Positions 11,191-22,882 of a stretch of 64,000 nucleotides of DNA are shown piece after piece. The DNA is taken from positions 136,155,990-136,219,989 of the forward strand of contig CP136067.1 of the NCBI GenBank assembly GCA_032622095.1, written 5' to 3'. Source of the stretch: Siphonodentalium dalli. Taxonomy: Eukaryota > Mollusca > Scaphopoda > Gadilida > Siphonodentaliidae. The number at the start of each line of letters is the position of its first letter. Position 1 is the first letter of the stretch. Under the pieces are notes generated by a model, which was given only the letters and a program-made list of their open reading frames with translations, did not search any database and was not told the DNA's origin. The translations under genes and the position numbers were made by a program.

Positions 11191-13054
11191 AAAACACAAA
11201 ACGAAAAATGTATGTGGCGGAAACAGCTATGACACCAAGTTTCTCGATATACGGAACCGTCACAATACTGGGTGACATATAAGGGCTTTTAAAAAAAAAA
11301 GTGGGCTATTTCTGTCCATCAACATTTTTCTTTAGAAAAATGTATTAATTATCACATTTTTTTATTTTGAGATATAAGATGGGATGGGGTCGACTTGTTG
11401 CAGACCGTATATCATCCGCTCCTTGATATCTCTACAATCCAGAGACCCTGAATATGGCAAAAATGGCCATTTATGTCTGTCCCATTTTCCGAAATCTTCC
11501 CAAAAACAGACATTTTAGTATAATATATGACCATTAAATACCACTTTATTAGACAATTTGCATCATATGTAACATACCTGATAATAAAATCACAAAATAT
11601 GCGGAATTTGTATCAAGTAAAGTGACATAATTTAGGTCACAAACCTGTCCCACGATTGGTGGCCCCTACTGTTACCAAGAGAGAAACACATAATACAACA
11701 GTCTTGGCATTGGGGAATGAGGAAGTGCTAAATACACACAACTAAGCAACTGTTATCCGCTGGTCGGTACAGTTAATTTGCCCGTAATTGACAGTATCAT
11801 TCATCAAACAGGTGAGTACATCGGGAGTGTGTCACTACTGTTACCCATACATACAGGTCTGTTAGTTTATTATTACACAAATGTTTCTCTTCTTAGTTTT
11901 GTCCAATGTGATCCACGTGATGCAACACATACATTTTGTTACATTCCAATGGACGACCGGTGGAAATCCCCTTTATAAACCCGAAACGTCCCTACTGTTA
12001 CCGTCCCTACTGTTACCCTTTAAATTGTAACAGTAGTGAACATTTTGGTAACAGCATGGACAAAATTAAAAAATAGGCATGAGTAAGTATTAGTTTGCAT
12101 ATCGTAATGATTTTGACATCACGGAGCTCTGGCTCCTGGCTTATAACATTAATATTTTCACATATTTTACCCGTCATTCCTGTCCCATTCAGATAATGCT
12201 GGACGTGGTAACAAGAGGGACATTGTGGTAACAGCAATGACAACCCATAACACAGTTGTTATTTTTGGCAGTGAATTGACACATAGTTGTATTTCCATGC
12301 AGAACACCTTCCATTTCTGTCTTCCACACACTTATTTTTGGTATAGAATGTTTTCTGTTATTACTTGGTTGAGATCCAGTAAATGAAAGTATACGTGCTC
12401 ATTGGCAATGATCAAACAGTTTTCACATTCACTTAGGGCACATTCCCATGCCCAACATGTAAACTGTCAGATATAGACACACCCCTGGTCAAGTGGTTCG
12501 GCTAATATGCTATGATGCTGGCAGCCCTGCTGATTTGCTATGATTTCAAAAACTCACGAAATTGAATGACTGCGTGATGTCCACGGTACATGTATGTGAA
12601 AAGGTCTTTTAATTGTGAGGTGCTATATTCTAAATCCAAACAAAGAATCTCCACCATTCCACAGCGATTCCATTAGTCATTTACGGCACACATAAAATAT
12701 ACGGAGTTTGCTATCGCCAGTATTTAACGAGACCGCTACTCGTGTGTAAACAAATATCAATGAGCAAACGGTGTTGGATAATAGCTATCAACATATATAC
12801 TAGTAGTAAAAGGTGCACTAGCATTGTACATGATCACCTGCCATGATGCAGAAGTCAGAAGTTGATCAATCTAAACCTGTCCATGTCAAAATTTCCTTTA
12901 AGGCCAGTTACAGCAAGTGGGGTTTGCATTTTTTCCCAGAACACTAGGCGGGGGTGGATGGATGGTCCAGCAGCACAGCTAACACATTTTTCCTGGCCCT
13001 GTAATTTTTTCCTACAGTCATTTTTTCTTCAAAATGGGTCAAATAGTTTTAAGT
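11191..13054. other. Intergenic; scattered CTACTGTTACC words and a 29-bp-array relic
   Basis: No gene recognised. The word CTACTGTTACC recurs at about 11,666, 11,837, 11,991 and 12,003, and as GTAACAGTAG at 12,028, with GGTAACA at 12,050, 12,207 and 12,228. At 12,484-12,550 two units related to the 29-bp array occur (GCTAATATGCTATGATGCTGG, then CCCTGCTGATTTGCTATGAT) after the word CCCCTGGTCAAGTGG, which also borders the foldback at 14,550. Confidence 0.45.
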
Positions 13055-13399
13055 ATGCTTGTGTTATGTAATAGGTATGCACTTAGCTTTTGGTTTAAGT
13101 TCACCATCAGTTAATAATGAGGGATGACACCAAGTGGCAATAAAAAGGTCAGCTTGCTAAATGTTTTCATCAAGGATCTATCTGTGCACATTGACACGGA
13201 AAGGTTCAGATTTAAATAGTTCTAATAAAACTTATTTATTCAACCTGATATAAATGAAAACAACACAAAAATAAATTCTTCAAAAATGTGTAAACTCTTC
13301 ACTGAACTCTTCAAATAAAAATAGAATATTCTAAAAAACATAATAAAATAAAACAAAGGTGTTAAAATAAACTTTGACCGATTTCAACGATATTCGGTA

Positions 13400-13660
13400 T
13401 ATGGGTCTCGGGTCACCTCTAGATGGGAGTTTCCAAATTTGAATGATTTTTTATGACAAATATGGCCGCTGGCAGCCATCCTGGATATTACTCTTTGTAT
13501 GACCAAATCCTTTAGCGCATCTTATAGGTCACATTTCTCACCCAATCGTCACCAAACTTCATACGGATCTTCGAAGTGTCCTCTAGATGGGAGCCTCCAT
13601 GTTTTCCCCAACATTTGTTCCAAACAAACATGGCCATTTTGAATTTCAAATGTCAATCCA
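13400..13660. repeat. Degenerate direct repeat, ~154-bp period
   Basis: CTCTAGATGGGAG occurs at 13,427 and 13,581 with similar flanks (ATTCGGTATATGGG / TTCATACGGATCTTCG; TTTCCAAATTTG / CCTCCATG). It is non-coding, and copied at about 28,410-28,670. Confidence 0.55.
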
Positions 13661-13953
13661 TCAGCATACCATACAGCCCACATTTATTGGAGATTTGTTT
13701 TGAAACTTTACAGTCTTGTTGGTAAATAAAAAAGAAGGAATCTTCTATAATCATAATACGGAACATTGATCAGATAAGATCATCAAAAATGGTCATTTAA
13801 AGCAGTTTGGATGGGGTGAATCCCTATTCCAGAATCGGAACAAAATAGGGGGGGGGGTGAGTACCCAGAGGGTGGAAAAAAATTAAAAAGCGCATATTAA
13901 GGATCTTATTAGTGACACAACACTTCACAAGAGGCTAGACATACATTTGTAAC

Positions 13954-14119
13954 TACAGTAATGCTCTAATTAATCGACTCCTTAACCACAGCAGAATTAC
14001 GGGTAACTCCGGGAGAGCTTTCCGATGAATGGCAACAAGCCATATATCCGACTAAATCCTGAAAAGTTACACATAATTCTGCTGTGGTTAAGGGGTCGAT
14101 TTCTTAGGGCACTACTGTA
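13954..14119. mobile_element. pogo/Tigger-like MITE (copy A)
   Basis: A 162-bp element (13,956-14,117) with ~40-bp imperfect terminal inverted repeats: CAGTAATGCTCTAATTAATC then CTTAACCACAGCAGAATTA at the left, and the reverse complement of CAGTAGTGCCCTAAGAAATC then CTTAACCACAGCAGAATTA at the right. It is flanked by TA on both sides. CAG-starting ends and TA duplications are typical of pogo-type Tc1/mariner elements. No coding capacity. Confidence 0.75.
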
Positions 14120-14549
14120 TCTGTGTTCGGGCACATCAAATATATTTGTTGTCTTTCCTCTTGTAATTTGTCTTTGGTTGTGTTCGCCATTTCGATGGAC
14201 AACTACATGTACATGTACTGACATCAAATGACTGAAATGAGTCAAAATTTAGCAGTGCAACCAATTACCGGTATATAGATAAACAGAATTAAATAGCATC
14301 CAAATTCCAAATGAGCATAAATGATAAAACAAACTTTATTGAGCACACTTTTAATACTAGTAATTACAGCTACAATGAAAGCAACTAATAAAAATTCTAA
14401 GTTTGGTAAAACTGTCTGTATACAAAGTTTATCTGACCGTGATGAATAAAACCTATAAATGGGATCATATACATGTATGTTAGATATCATTACATGATTA
14501 TTTGAAAACACATATCCGTATGGAAAACAAACTATTTTACCACTGGCCA

Positions 14550-14685
14550 AGTGGTCCTGCTAATATGCTATGATGCTGGTGGTCCTGCTGAATTGCTATG
14601 ATGCGGGTAGTGCAATTCATAGCAATTAAGCAGGACCCAACCGCACCATAGCACATTAGCAGGAACACTTGAACAGGGGTATATT
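14550..14685. repeat. Foldback of two units of the 29-bp repeat family (copy A)
   Basis: The left arm (CAAGTGGTCCTGCTAATATG then CTATGATGC, second unit CCTGCTGAATTGCTATGATG) is followed by the inverted right arm (TAGCAATTAAGCAGGACCC, then ATTAGCAGGAACACTTGAAC). The units are those of the array at 1-410. The arrangement suggests a small inverted-repeat mobile element from which the tandem array could have grown. Confidence 0.7.
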
Positions 14686-14689
14686 TACA

Positions 14690-15350
14690 GTGTCAAATCG
14701 AATGGGCATCTTTTAACAATATTTTTGAACAATTTCCTAGAAGTGTTCGAAAATTGAGAACTGAATTTATAATTTTTTTAATGAGGTTTCGATTGAAAAC
14801 TTTCTAACTTAGCTCATCAGGATTAACAGACTACCAGTATGTTTGGTATATTTTTCTGTAATCGACACCTGCTGAGGTGGGGAAATATCATCCATTGTCG
14901 CACAGCTATATTCTCTTTCCCAACAAAGTCCATAGAACATACCGGTACATGTAAAATTACAGCTATGCTTTAATTAATCAACTCGCCTTATAAAGGTTGA
15001 CCACCGGGTATTACTGCAGTATTCAGGCGTGTTCATGCGATCAACCGCAGTCAGTTATACCGCCGCAGAATGTGGTCCACCTCACATTTGCAGTTAGGCT
15101 GTATTTTTCATGTGATGTTTATATGAATTTTGTTTTAAAGTTGACATTGTAACCACACCAGAATTTGTTTTTATTGTTTCAATATGTCTAGATAGAATTC
15201 AGAATTTTTGTGGTAAAATCAATTAACTTGGTTATCACAGTTAGCACATATTATTGTGGTAAGATTACCAGCGGATACCGCATGTCAACAGGGACTGCAT
15301 GCTCTAATTAATTATCAGGTCTAAAATGTTTATACTGGATACAGTTCATT
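14690..15350. other. No gene recognised (copy A; copy B 29,700-30,361)
   Basis: AT-rich. Near 14,962-15,040 the words CAGCTATGCTTTAATTAATC and GGTATTACTGCAGTATT loosely resemble the ends of the pogo-like MITE and could mark a decayed relative. Confidence 0.35.
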
Positions 15351-16319
15351 TTAAAGGTACTCAATCCGGTTCGATGTTCCCCATATAATCAGATTCCAAC
15401 AACATCATACATTTGTATTTAGAAAAGCTGCTTCAGTTACGGTATCAGAATTGATTAATTGCCCTAAAATAATGCTAACCACTGTCAACTAAAGTATACA
15501 ATTGCCTGACATATGTTATTTATCAACATGTTGTTCTACAAAATTTGGCCTTATTATCAACAGAAAGCCTCTTGATTTTAGAGTTATCCATCTTCATCTG
15601 AAATTTGGTCCGAGACCGTGGGCCACTATTAATTCTTGATCGTGAAAAATGTGGGCCACTATTAATTCTTGATCGTGAAAAATAGTATATTTCAAAAAAT
15701 GATATCTAATAACTCTGAGCTTTGACAGGTGGGTTCCTCGACTCGTACCAAATATCTTTTACCCCCAAGTCCAAATAAATAGTAATGCGCGAGCGTTAAT
15801 TCAGGGGGCCATTAATCGGATTATGCATCTTTAAATTCAAATACAGTTTAAAGATGCATAATCCGATTAAGTGCCCCTCATTTACTATTTACATGTATAT
15901 GGAATCGGGGGGGGGGGGGGTAAACATATTTTAATCAAGTCGAGGGACCCACCTACATGTATCAAAGCTCAGAGTTATTATATATCGATTTTTGAAATTT
16001 TAATATTTATCACCATCGATACTTAATAGTGGCCCAGAAAAATTTGACGAGCCGACGGTCTCAGACCAAATTGCGGATGAAGATGGATAACTCTAAAATG
16101 AAGAGGCTTTGTGTTGATAATAAGGCCAAACTTCGTCGAATAGCATGTTAATAAATATAACGTATCAGGCAATTTTATACTATACATGTAGTTGACAGTG
16201 GTTAGCATTATTTTTGGGCAATTAATCGATTCTGATAACTGAAGCAGCATTTCTAAAAAAAATGTTGTTGTTGGAATCTAATTATATGGGGACCATCGAA
16301 TCTGATTGAGCACCTTTAA
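15351..16319. mobile_element. ~0.96-kb palindromic element flanked by TTAA (copy A)
   Basis: TTAA at 15,351-15,354 and 16,316-16,319 encloses arms that stay inverted almost to the centre: AGGTACTCAATCCGGTTCGA pairs with the complement of the AGGTGCTCAATCAGATTCGA end. The short centre (about 15,815-15,870) has AAAGATGCATAATCCGATTA paired with TAATCGGATTATGCATCTTT. Arms differ by roughly 10-15%, so it is not a fresh inversion. A 33-bp unit is duplicated at 15,618-15,683 in this copy only. The AGGTAC end and TTAA site link it to the MITEs at 870 and 24,980. Confidence 0.8.
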
Positions 16320-16348
16320 TAGTTAGCTATATGAGTTATATACACATA

Positions 16349-16738
16349 AGGCGACACCAATTTTTAAGTCCGGTTTACGAACACCTCCTACAACTTTTTT
16401 TCCATTTCATGAAAAAAAATTTAACTTTTTTGTCCCAAATTTTTTTACACACGTACTGATTTTCATGTGCTGTCGCATCCGGTTCTGCTTATAATCATTT
16501 GCAGATCCATATTTTCATGTATTTCATGACAAGAAATGTCTTGTTTGGTTCAGAATTTCACTCGAAAAAAAATTTTCTCACAATTTTTGTAAAATTTATG
16601 TCAAATTTCAAGATTTACTTGATATAAATTGGGGGGACAATTTTTTTGATTTTGATTTTTGTCCTTCCTGCAACTACTTGTTTTCTCCCCACATCAGCCC
16701 ACATGTTCGTAAACCAGACTTAAAAATTGGTGTCGCCT
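16349..16738. mobile_element. 390-bp MITE with ~34-bp TIRs (copy A)
   Basis: The left end AGGCGACACCAATTTTTAAG continues TCCGGTTTACGAAC, and its reverse complement ends the element at 16,738 with one or two mismatches. The interior is T-rich and non-coding. No clear target duplication (flanks ATA and AATA). Confidence 0.8.
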
Positions 16739-18240
16739 AATAGACATTTAAACTTTGAAAATTGTAGGTTTCCGGATGATAACTTCAGTTTGTGTGATCA
16801 TATCTGAACCAAATGTGGTATGTAAGTTTATCAGACCAAAATACAGGTCAAGTTCGAATATGGGTCTGCTCCGCCCATTTTTGCGAGAGTTATGGCCCTT
16901 TTTCGACTTAGAATTGTGTTAATTTCTGGTTTCCGCATCATAATTTTAGTTTGTGTGATCAAATCTGAATCAAATTTGGTATGATAGTTTATTATCCACC
17001 ATTTCATGGGACACTGGTTGGATTGTTCTGAAATGTAGTATCGGATTTAGGGGTCCTTAATATATTTTTCAGACAAGCTGATGCCCCAATGAAGCCACAT
17101 TTGCTGAAATAGTATCCAAAACATCAACATATCAAGAGCCATTTGACTGAATTAGATAAAAATATATCACTTCGGTCTGTTTAAGCTGGAAAATACTCAA
17201 AATTTGTATAATTTTCTGCGATTATATCTGCATACTAGCCTTTTTGCTGAATCGTGAATGCCGGTTATATTGCCGTGTGAAATCCTAGTACCAGATAACA
17301 TTGGGTATGTATATAGCATACCACCTGAAAATGGATTGAATATCACATACCAAAGCGGGGTGGGGGTGTGTGTGACACCCCCCTTGATCATAGTCTATAT
17401 TCTACAGGGTATGTTAACTGTTTCGAGTTGGTGCAATTAATGTGATTGTTTAATCTCTACCATCTGAAATCTATTTATAGCATATTTTGCTATCTGAAAA
17501 ATTGCTACTGATATAAAAAAGGTTAAAGCTGGTGTGTCTCTTTCCCGATGTTCTGTTTACATGTACATTTGGGGGTTTATGAGTCAAATAATAACAGGCA
17601 ACATGTCCTTCTAACACTAAGAAATAATGTGTTATTATGAACCAGGACAAAATATGACTATTTCTGGAGCATTACAGCACATTATTACAAATCTAAATTT
17701 GTAAGCAGTAAGATAATGACAGGAAACATGTCCTCAGACTAAGAAATAATTTTTTGGTATGTATTTCACATCACAGCTCATGTGTATACTCACATTAGTT
17801 TATGTCATTCAAAGGGAGAAACCCATTTAGAAAGTTTAAATGAGACAAAACTACATCACTGTAGATGTAGTTGCAAGGTACTTTTGTGTCCACCGGTATG
17901 TCATGTACCGGTATACATTGCAACTACATGTACATATAACTTGCCTAACATACCATATACATGTATGAAGAGGGAATATGCAAGTGTTTTTTAATCAAAA
18001 TTTTAACCCAACTCTTGTTGTCAGTAAGTTTTAACCCATGCAGTTTAATGAGTTTATATATTTATATATTACATGTGTTTCTATACATGTATTTTATCTT
18101 TAGTTAGTTTGTTGTCCTTGAATAAACTTGTATTGCTGCACAATCAGATTCCTTAATGTTCTACTATACTAAAACAACTCCATTGATAACAATACCCCTG
18201 CATCCCATCAAAATCTACTTCATTGCCATCCTCATCATTT
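16739..18240. other. No gene; degenerate ~161-bp direct repeat at the left (copy A)
   Basis: GTTTCCGGATGATAACTTCA (16,768) recurs as GTTTCCGCATCATAATTTTA (16,929), each followed by GTTTGTGTGATCA and a TCTGAAYCAAATKTGGTATG-like word. Beyond that I see only AT-rich sequence with ACATGTACAT words to 18,240. Copy B is 31,716-33,215. Confidence 0.45.
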
Positions 18241-18247
18241 CACTTTG

Positions 18248-18975
18248 GTATCCCCACCCAGATGTACCTTGGTGTTATTCACCCAGGTGTTCCTTGATGT
18301 TTCCTACCCATGCGTACCTTGGTTTTTCCCACCCAGTTGTACCTTGGTGTTTCTTACCCAGGTGTACCTTGGTGTTTTCTTACCCAGGTGTACCTTGGTG
18401 TTTTACTGCCCAGGTGTACCTTGGGGTTTCCTTACCTGGGTGTACCTTGGGGTTTTCTAACTCAGGTGTATCTCAATGGGAAATCCACCTGGGTAAGAAA
18501 ACACCAAGGTACACCGGCGTAAGAAAACACCAAGGTACACCTGGGTTGGAAACATCAAGGTACACCTGGGTGGGGAACACCCAGGTAGGAAACATCAGGG
18601 TACACCTGGGTGAATAACACCAAGGTACACCTGGGTGGGAAACACCCAGGTATGAGACATCAGGGTACACCTGGGTGAATAACACCTGGGTACACCTCGG
18701 TGGGAAACACCCAGGTAGGAAACACCAGGGTACACCTGGGTGAATAACACCAAGGTAACCTGGGTGGGAAACACCCAGGTAGGAAACATCAGGATACACC
18801 TGGGTAAATAACACCTAGGTACACCTCGGTGGGAAACACCCAGGTAGGAAACACCAGGGTACACCTGGGTGAATAACACCCAAGGTAACCTGGGTGGGAA
18901 ACACCCAGGTAGGAAACACCAGGGTACACCTGGGTGGGAAACACCCATCTATGGTACACCTGGTGTGGTCACCTG
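18248..18975. repeat. Inverted minisatellite, CCCAGGTGTACCTTGGTG family (copy A)
   Basis: Left arm (18,248-18,478): about nine units of ~25 bp reading ACCCAGGTGTACCTTGGTG plus a TTTTCTT-like spacer. Right arm (18,484-18,975): the same unit in reverse complement (TACACCTGGGTG, AACACCAAGG). The right arm has a higher-order period near 65 bp, marked by CCCAGGTAGGAAACA at about 18,714, 18,778, 18,843 and 18,908. Degenerate CCCAGGT words continue to 19,140, next to the zinc-finger pseudogene. ORFs of 113-153 aa on both strands here are repeat translations. Confidence 0.9.
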
Positions 18976-19035
18976 TGTAATTACACCCAGGTTTATCCAT
19001 ACCAGGGTTTTTATCCAGTTTCAGGTGGGTAAATC

Positions 19036-19676
19036 ATGGTAAAACCCAGGTTTCGCGGGGTCTTGATGGTTGGTGGATGTCTTGGTAGATTTTTTCCCTG
19101 GGTTTCGGCCCAAAAAACCTGGGTGGATTTACCCAGGTACATTTTTATATGGGAAACGCCGTATAGGTGTGATATCTGTCCGGCAGAATTCAGTCAAAGT
19201 GGTAACCTAAATCAACATAAGAGGAGCCACACGGGTGAAAATCGATATCAGTGTGATTTGTGTCAGAAGAAGTTCAGCCACCAGCATACTCTGATTCAAC
19301 ACAAGAGGATCCACACGGGAGAAACGCCGCATAACTGTGATATTTGTCAGAAACATTTCAGTGAACGTTCTTTCCTAAATGAACACAAGGGGTCCACACG
19401 GGACAAAAGACATTTTATTGTGATATTTGCCAGAAGTATTATCGTTACCATTCTAGCCTATCCAGACACAAGAGGATCCACATGGGAGAAACGCCTCATA
19501 AGTGTGATATTTGTCAGAAGTATTTCCGTTACCATTCTAGCCTATCCATACACAAGATGGCCCATACGCGCGGGAGAAAAGCTACACACATGTGATATTT
19601 CCAGAAGATATTCGCGGACCGCAGTCACCTAATTCAACACAAAATGATACACACGACAGAAGTGGGACACTTGTGA
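19036..19676 (+). pseudogene. C2H2 zinc-finger gene remnant (copy A)
   Basis: The frame from 19,036 encodes three recognisable C2H2 fingers at residues ~43-65 (YRCDIC..FSQSGNLNQHKRSH), 71-93 and 99-120, with TGE-type linkers. Finger 3 then loses its final histidine by a 1-base deletion near 19,388. Two more finger sequences follow in the +1 frame (CDICQKYF with RYHSSLS) to ~19,565, where a 2-base insertion restores the first frame. A sixth finger is broken by a 1-base deletion near 19,602. The reading would close at 19,674-19,676, with AATAAA at 19,725. An intact ancestor would have had at least six fingers and bound DNA. The breaks are the same in copy B, so they predate the duplication. The first ~40 residues of the frame are translated minisatellite, so the true N-terminus is lost. 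Confidence 0.85.
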
Positions 19677-19739
19677 TATTCGTTACAAGGATTTCTTTTT
19701 ATATTTTATGCATTTCATTTGTTAAATAAAACATAATAT

Positions 19740-20210
19740 ATTTTAAATCCAGTGGTTTTTGATGGTAGGTAGCGCATGGGTGTGTTCCGGTCTCTCATGT
19801 GGCTTGAATCCATTGGGGATCATAATGGAATTAATGGTCTTAGGACTATTTTCTTATGCTATCCCCGATGGTTTTTGGTCACCTGTTAGTGCCGGACAAC
19901 TCCTTTACAGTATCATACCCTGTATAAACGCCATACTCATGCTGGGCATTGGTAAACTGCGGAAGTGGTAATGTACCATAATAATGGTGCATTACATCCT
20001 TCCGCAGGTGACCTACATGTATGTTCAGTAAAAAATCAAATAATTTGATATTCTACATCTTTACTGTTGATATGTTAATCTGTTACTTGTTACATGTATC
20101 TCACATATATATCATGTATTCCTGTTTAATTTTATCTATACGTGTAGGTTGTCCTATACCAATATGTTTAAAGACCATTAAAACGTATCTTATCTTATCT
20201 TATCTTATCT
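19740..20210 (+). mobile_element. LINE 3' end with pentanucleotide tail (copy A)
   Basis: A block around AATGGAATTAA..CTTAGGACTATTTT..ATCCCCGATGG..GGTCACC matches the 3' region of the LINE at 51,940-52,010 (AATGGAATTAAG..TTAGAGAACTTTTT..ATCCCTGATGG..GGTCAC). It ends in a (TCTTA)n-type tail at 20,186-20,210; the other element ends in (TCTAA)n. This is a heavily 5'-truncated non-LTR element. The 70-aa frame at 19,759-19,971 lies in this untranslated-type sequence and is not a gene. Confidence 0.65.
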
Positions 20211-20420
20211 AGCCCAAAACCACAACTTGATGGGGAACACGGGGTAACTTACGTTTTACTTGCTACTCACCATACAATTAATTATTTCGCCATCCGTCTC
20301 AAGTCCTGGTAAAACAATTTAATAAATGCATGTATAGGTTGACTCTGTTTTCGCATTTCCTCCATGTAGGTCGCGACGCGATCGATTTGTCTTCGAATTT
20401 CGTTGGTTCACATTTAATAT

Positions 20421-21505
20421 GTTTATATATTATATCTCGCGTGACTTTCTCGCATCTGATTGGCTGCACACTGCTGTACTATTTTACGATAGTACCCAGT
20501 TGGATTCCAACATGCCTACTATTCTTTTTCTATTTATAGTAACAAACTCGTTTACCGCATATCCGGTTGTTGTAATATCGGTATATCATTAGATTTATTG
20601 GTGAATTGTAATGATCTTACAAATGTCCGATCATAGCTATCCAATGTATTTAATAGTGTGTCCGTTTAGTTGGCAAGCGACCAGTCCTAATTTTGTAATG
20701 CCAGTAGACGTTATTTATAACTTCCTTTCCGTTCGCCGAAATGTCTTTGCTAATGACGTATTAATAGAAATAAATGTAAAAATCATGGTGATATGTTGTT
20801 AGATGTAACTAATAGCAATAGTTATGGTCCACTGCTAATACACTGCCATCGTCAAAAGAATGTCGTAAATTGTAAAATCTGAGACCAATTTCCAAAGTTC
20901 ACGGTAAATAAATATGTGACAAAATCTATCTCTCTAACCCACCTATATTAGATATCACGTGACTTTCTCGCCTTCTGATTGGATGCACAATGCTATACTA
21001 TAATCCTATCGTACCCCTATATGATTCATACTCGCCTATACTATTCTTTTTATATTTATAGTAACAGACACATTTCGCGCAATCCGATTTCCACCTGGAG
21101 ACACGACCAATCTAAAACTATACATTTTACGATACGATATTGGGATATCATTAGACTTATTGGTGAATTTTAATGATCTTACACAATTAGGTCCGATCAT
21201 AGTTATCCAATGAATTTAAAAGTTTTTCCGTTTAGTTGGAAATCGGACAGTTCATATTTTGTAATGTCAGTGAACGTTAGTTATAACTTCCGTTTTCATC
21301 GAACATAAAAAGTTAACTTCTGAAATTTCGCCAATATGTCTTTGCTAATGATGTGTTTACAGTAATAAACGCATGAACCATGCCGAGATGCTGTTAGATG
21401 TAACAAATACCATAGATATGCTCCCATGTGATCGTCAACAGATTGCCGTAAACTGTAAAATCTGAGACAAGTTAAAAAAAATCACGGTAAATAAAAATGT
21501 GACGA
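20421..21505. repeat. Diverged ~520-bp tandem duplication (copy A)
   Basis: Unit 1 (20,421-20,930) and unit 2 (20,944-21,505) share, in order, CGTGACTTTCTCGC, TGATTGG.TGCACA, ACTATTCTTTTTVTATTTAT, a GGTGAATTKTAATGATCTTA-like word, GTCTTTGCTAATGA, TGTAAAATCTGAGAC and CACGGTAAATAAA. I estimate 75-80% identity, so it is much older than the 15-kb duplication that contains it. No long ORF. Confidence 0.75.
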
Positions 21506-21567
21506 AATCAGAAATACAAATGGTGTGATAATTGACACCAATGTTCGATATAATATAATAAATAATG

Positions 21568-21662
21568 CATGTCTTGTTGTTGACTATACCAAAATAGTGG
21601 CCTATTCGTGGACTATTCCTCCTCGGTGACCACTATTTTGGCATAGTCAACGACAAGACATG
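21568..21662. repeat. Hairpin with ~35-bp arms (copy A)
   Basis: GCATGTCTTGTTGTTGACTA, then TACCAAAATAGTGG, is mirrored by CCACTATTTTGGCATAGTCA, then ACGACAAGACATGT, with ~25 bp between. Probably a tiny MITE or foldback end; copied at 36,544-36,638. Confidence 0.75.
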
Positions 21663-22880
21663 TATTATCTATATATACTATCCCAAGTTATATCTAGTAT
21701 TATACCAAGGGTAACTGTCCTATTCCGAAGAAAAGTCTTGATACAATTATTGCTTTTCAAAGTGAATTTCCCCCCAAAATTTGTCGGAAATGCTCTTCAA
21801 AATAAGGTGCATATGATTATTGTGTCATATAATATGTTCTGATTCTGCAATGATGAAGGCGATATCTTACATGGAAGAGTCTTCATGGGTGGAACCAGAA
21901 GTGCATTGCAGTTGTCTGCAAAACGTACGTCTGGACAATAAACTCACAGCTCAACTTCGTCGATAACTTATTCAATAGTGAGATTTCGCACGTCAAACAA
22001 CTTGATATTTTAAGGGCGTTGTCAACCCATTTCCCCTAAATTTGATGGAGTTAAAATAAAGGAGTCCATTCAATTATATTAGTAATCACAGAAACCAATC
22101 CCATGTTATGATGGATTATCTTAGAAATCCAAATGTTTTAAAAATATTCCTTTCTAACGGAAATCCAACAAACACAAAAATCAATTTCTAAAAAAACATA
22201 TGGAAATGTGTACAGAACATTGTGAAGAATGATGAACAATAAACACATTCCGGAGGGCTATGTGTAATTTTCGCTGACATATGTGGCACCTGGTCAGATC
22301 CACACTTACCTATAACACATGTTTATCTACCGCTCACTACCTTTATTGACTACATAAAGCCTGCATAATAAACGTTACGTTTATTGCGTCAGTGCAGCTT
22401 TATTAGATCAGCGTGGCTTTAATAGGTTAGTACTACTTTCATGGCGTAATTGTATATGTAAATTGCGCAGTAACTACTACTAACTAGGGACATCAACCGG
22501 CCTAAATGACGTCATTGCGATTTGAGAACCTTTTTTTCGTCCATAATTCACTGTTATTGATACAATATTAGTAAAAGGGATACTAATTAGTTTACTTGAC
22601 CTCATAAATATGGGTATATCCTGTCTACCCGGCAGGCAGAGATTAACGACTTGGCCGGCGGAGATTATAGTCCATATCAAAACACCTGCGGTCCAGTGTT
22701 GTCACAGTCCATAACTGTTGGTGGTGAATAACGTTTAATAGCGTGAGCCACATTCAGTTTATTTATTTTACACGTTTTATTATTTGTTTGTAAAGATGTA
22801 TTATGAATTATTATCAGTGTTTTAAGTAGAGTTCACTACTGAATATATATACTGTTAGATTCCCTGGTCTGACATAAACA
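21663..22880. other. No gene recognised; 5' flank of the MULE gene (copy A)
   Basis: Intergenic, moderately AT-rich. I looked for terminal inverted repeats of the downstream transposase gene here and found none. Copy B is 36,639-37,856. Confidence 0.35.
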
Positions 22881-22882
22881 CG

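Noticed and set aside
15351-16319. LTR retrotransposon or inverted gene pair as an explanation for the long palindrome
   Set aside because: The repeats are inverted, not direct, there is no ORF, and the TTAA flanks fit a DNA element.
18156-18948. ORFs of 113-153 aa on both strands rich in VPWCFLPRCTL-like text
   Set aside because: They are translations of the inverted 25-bp minisatellite in every frame; similar text on both strands shows it is repeat, not protein.
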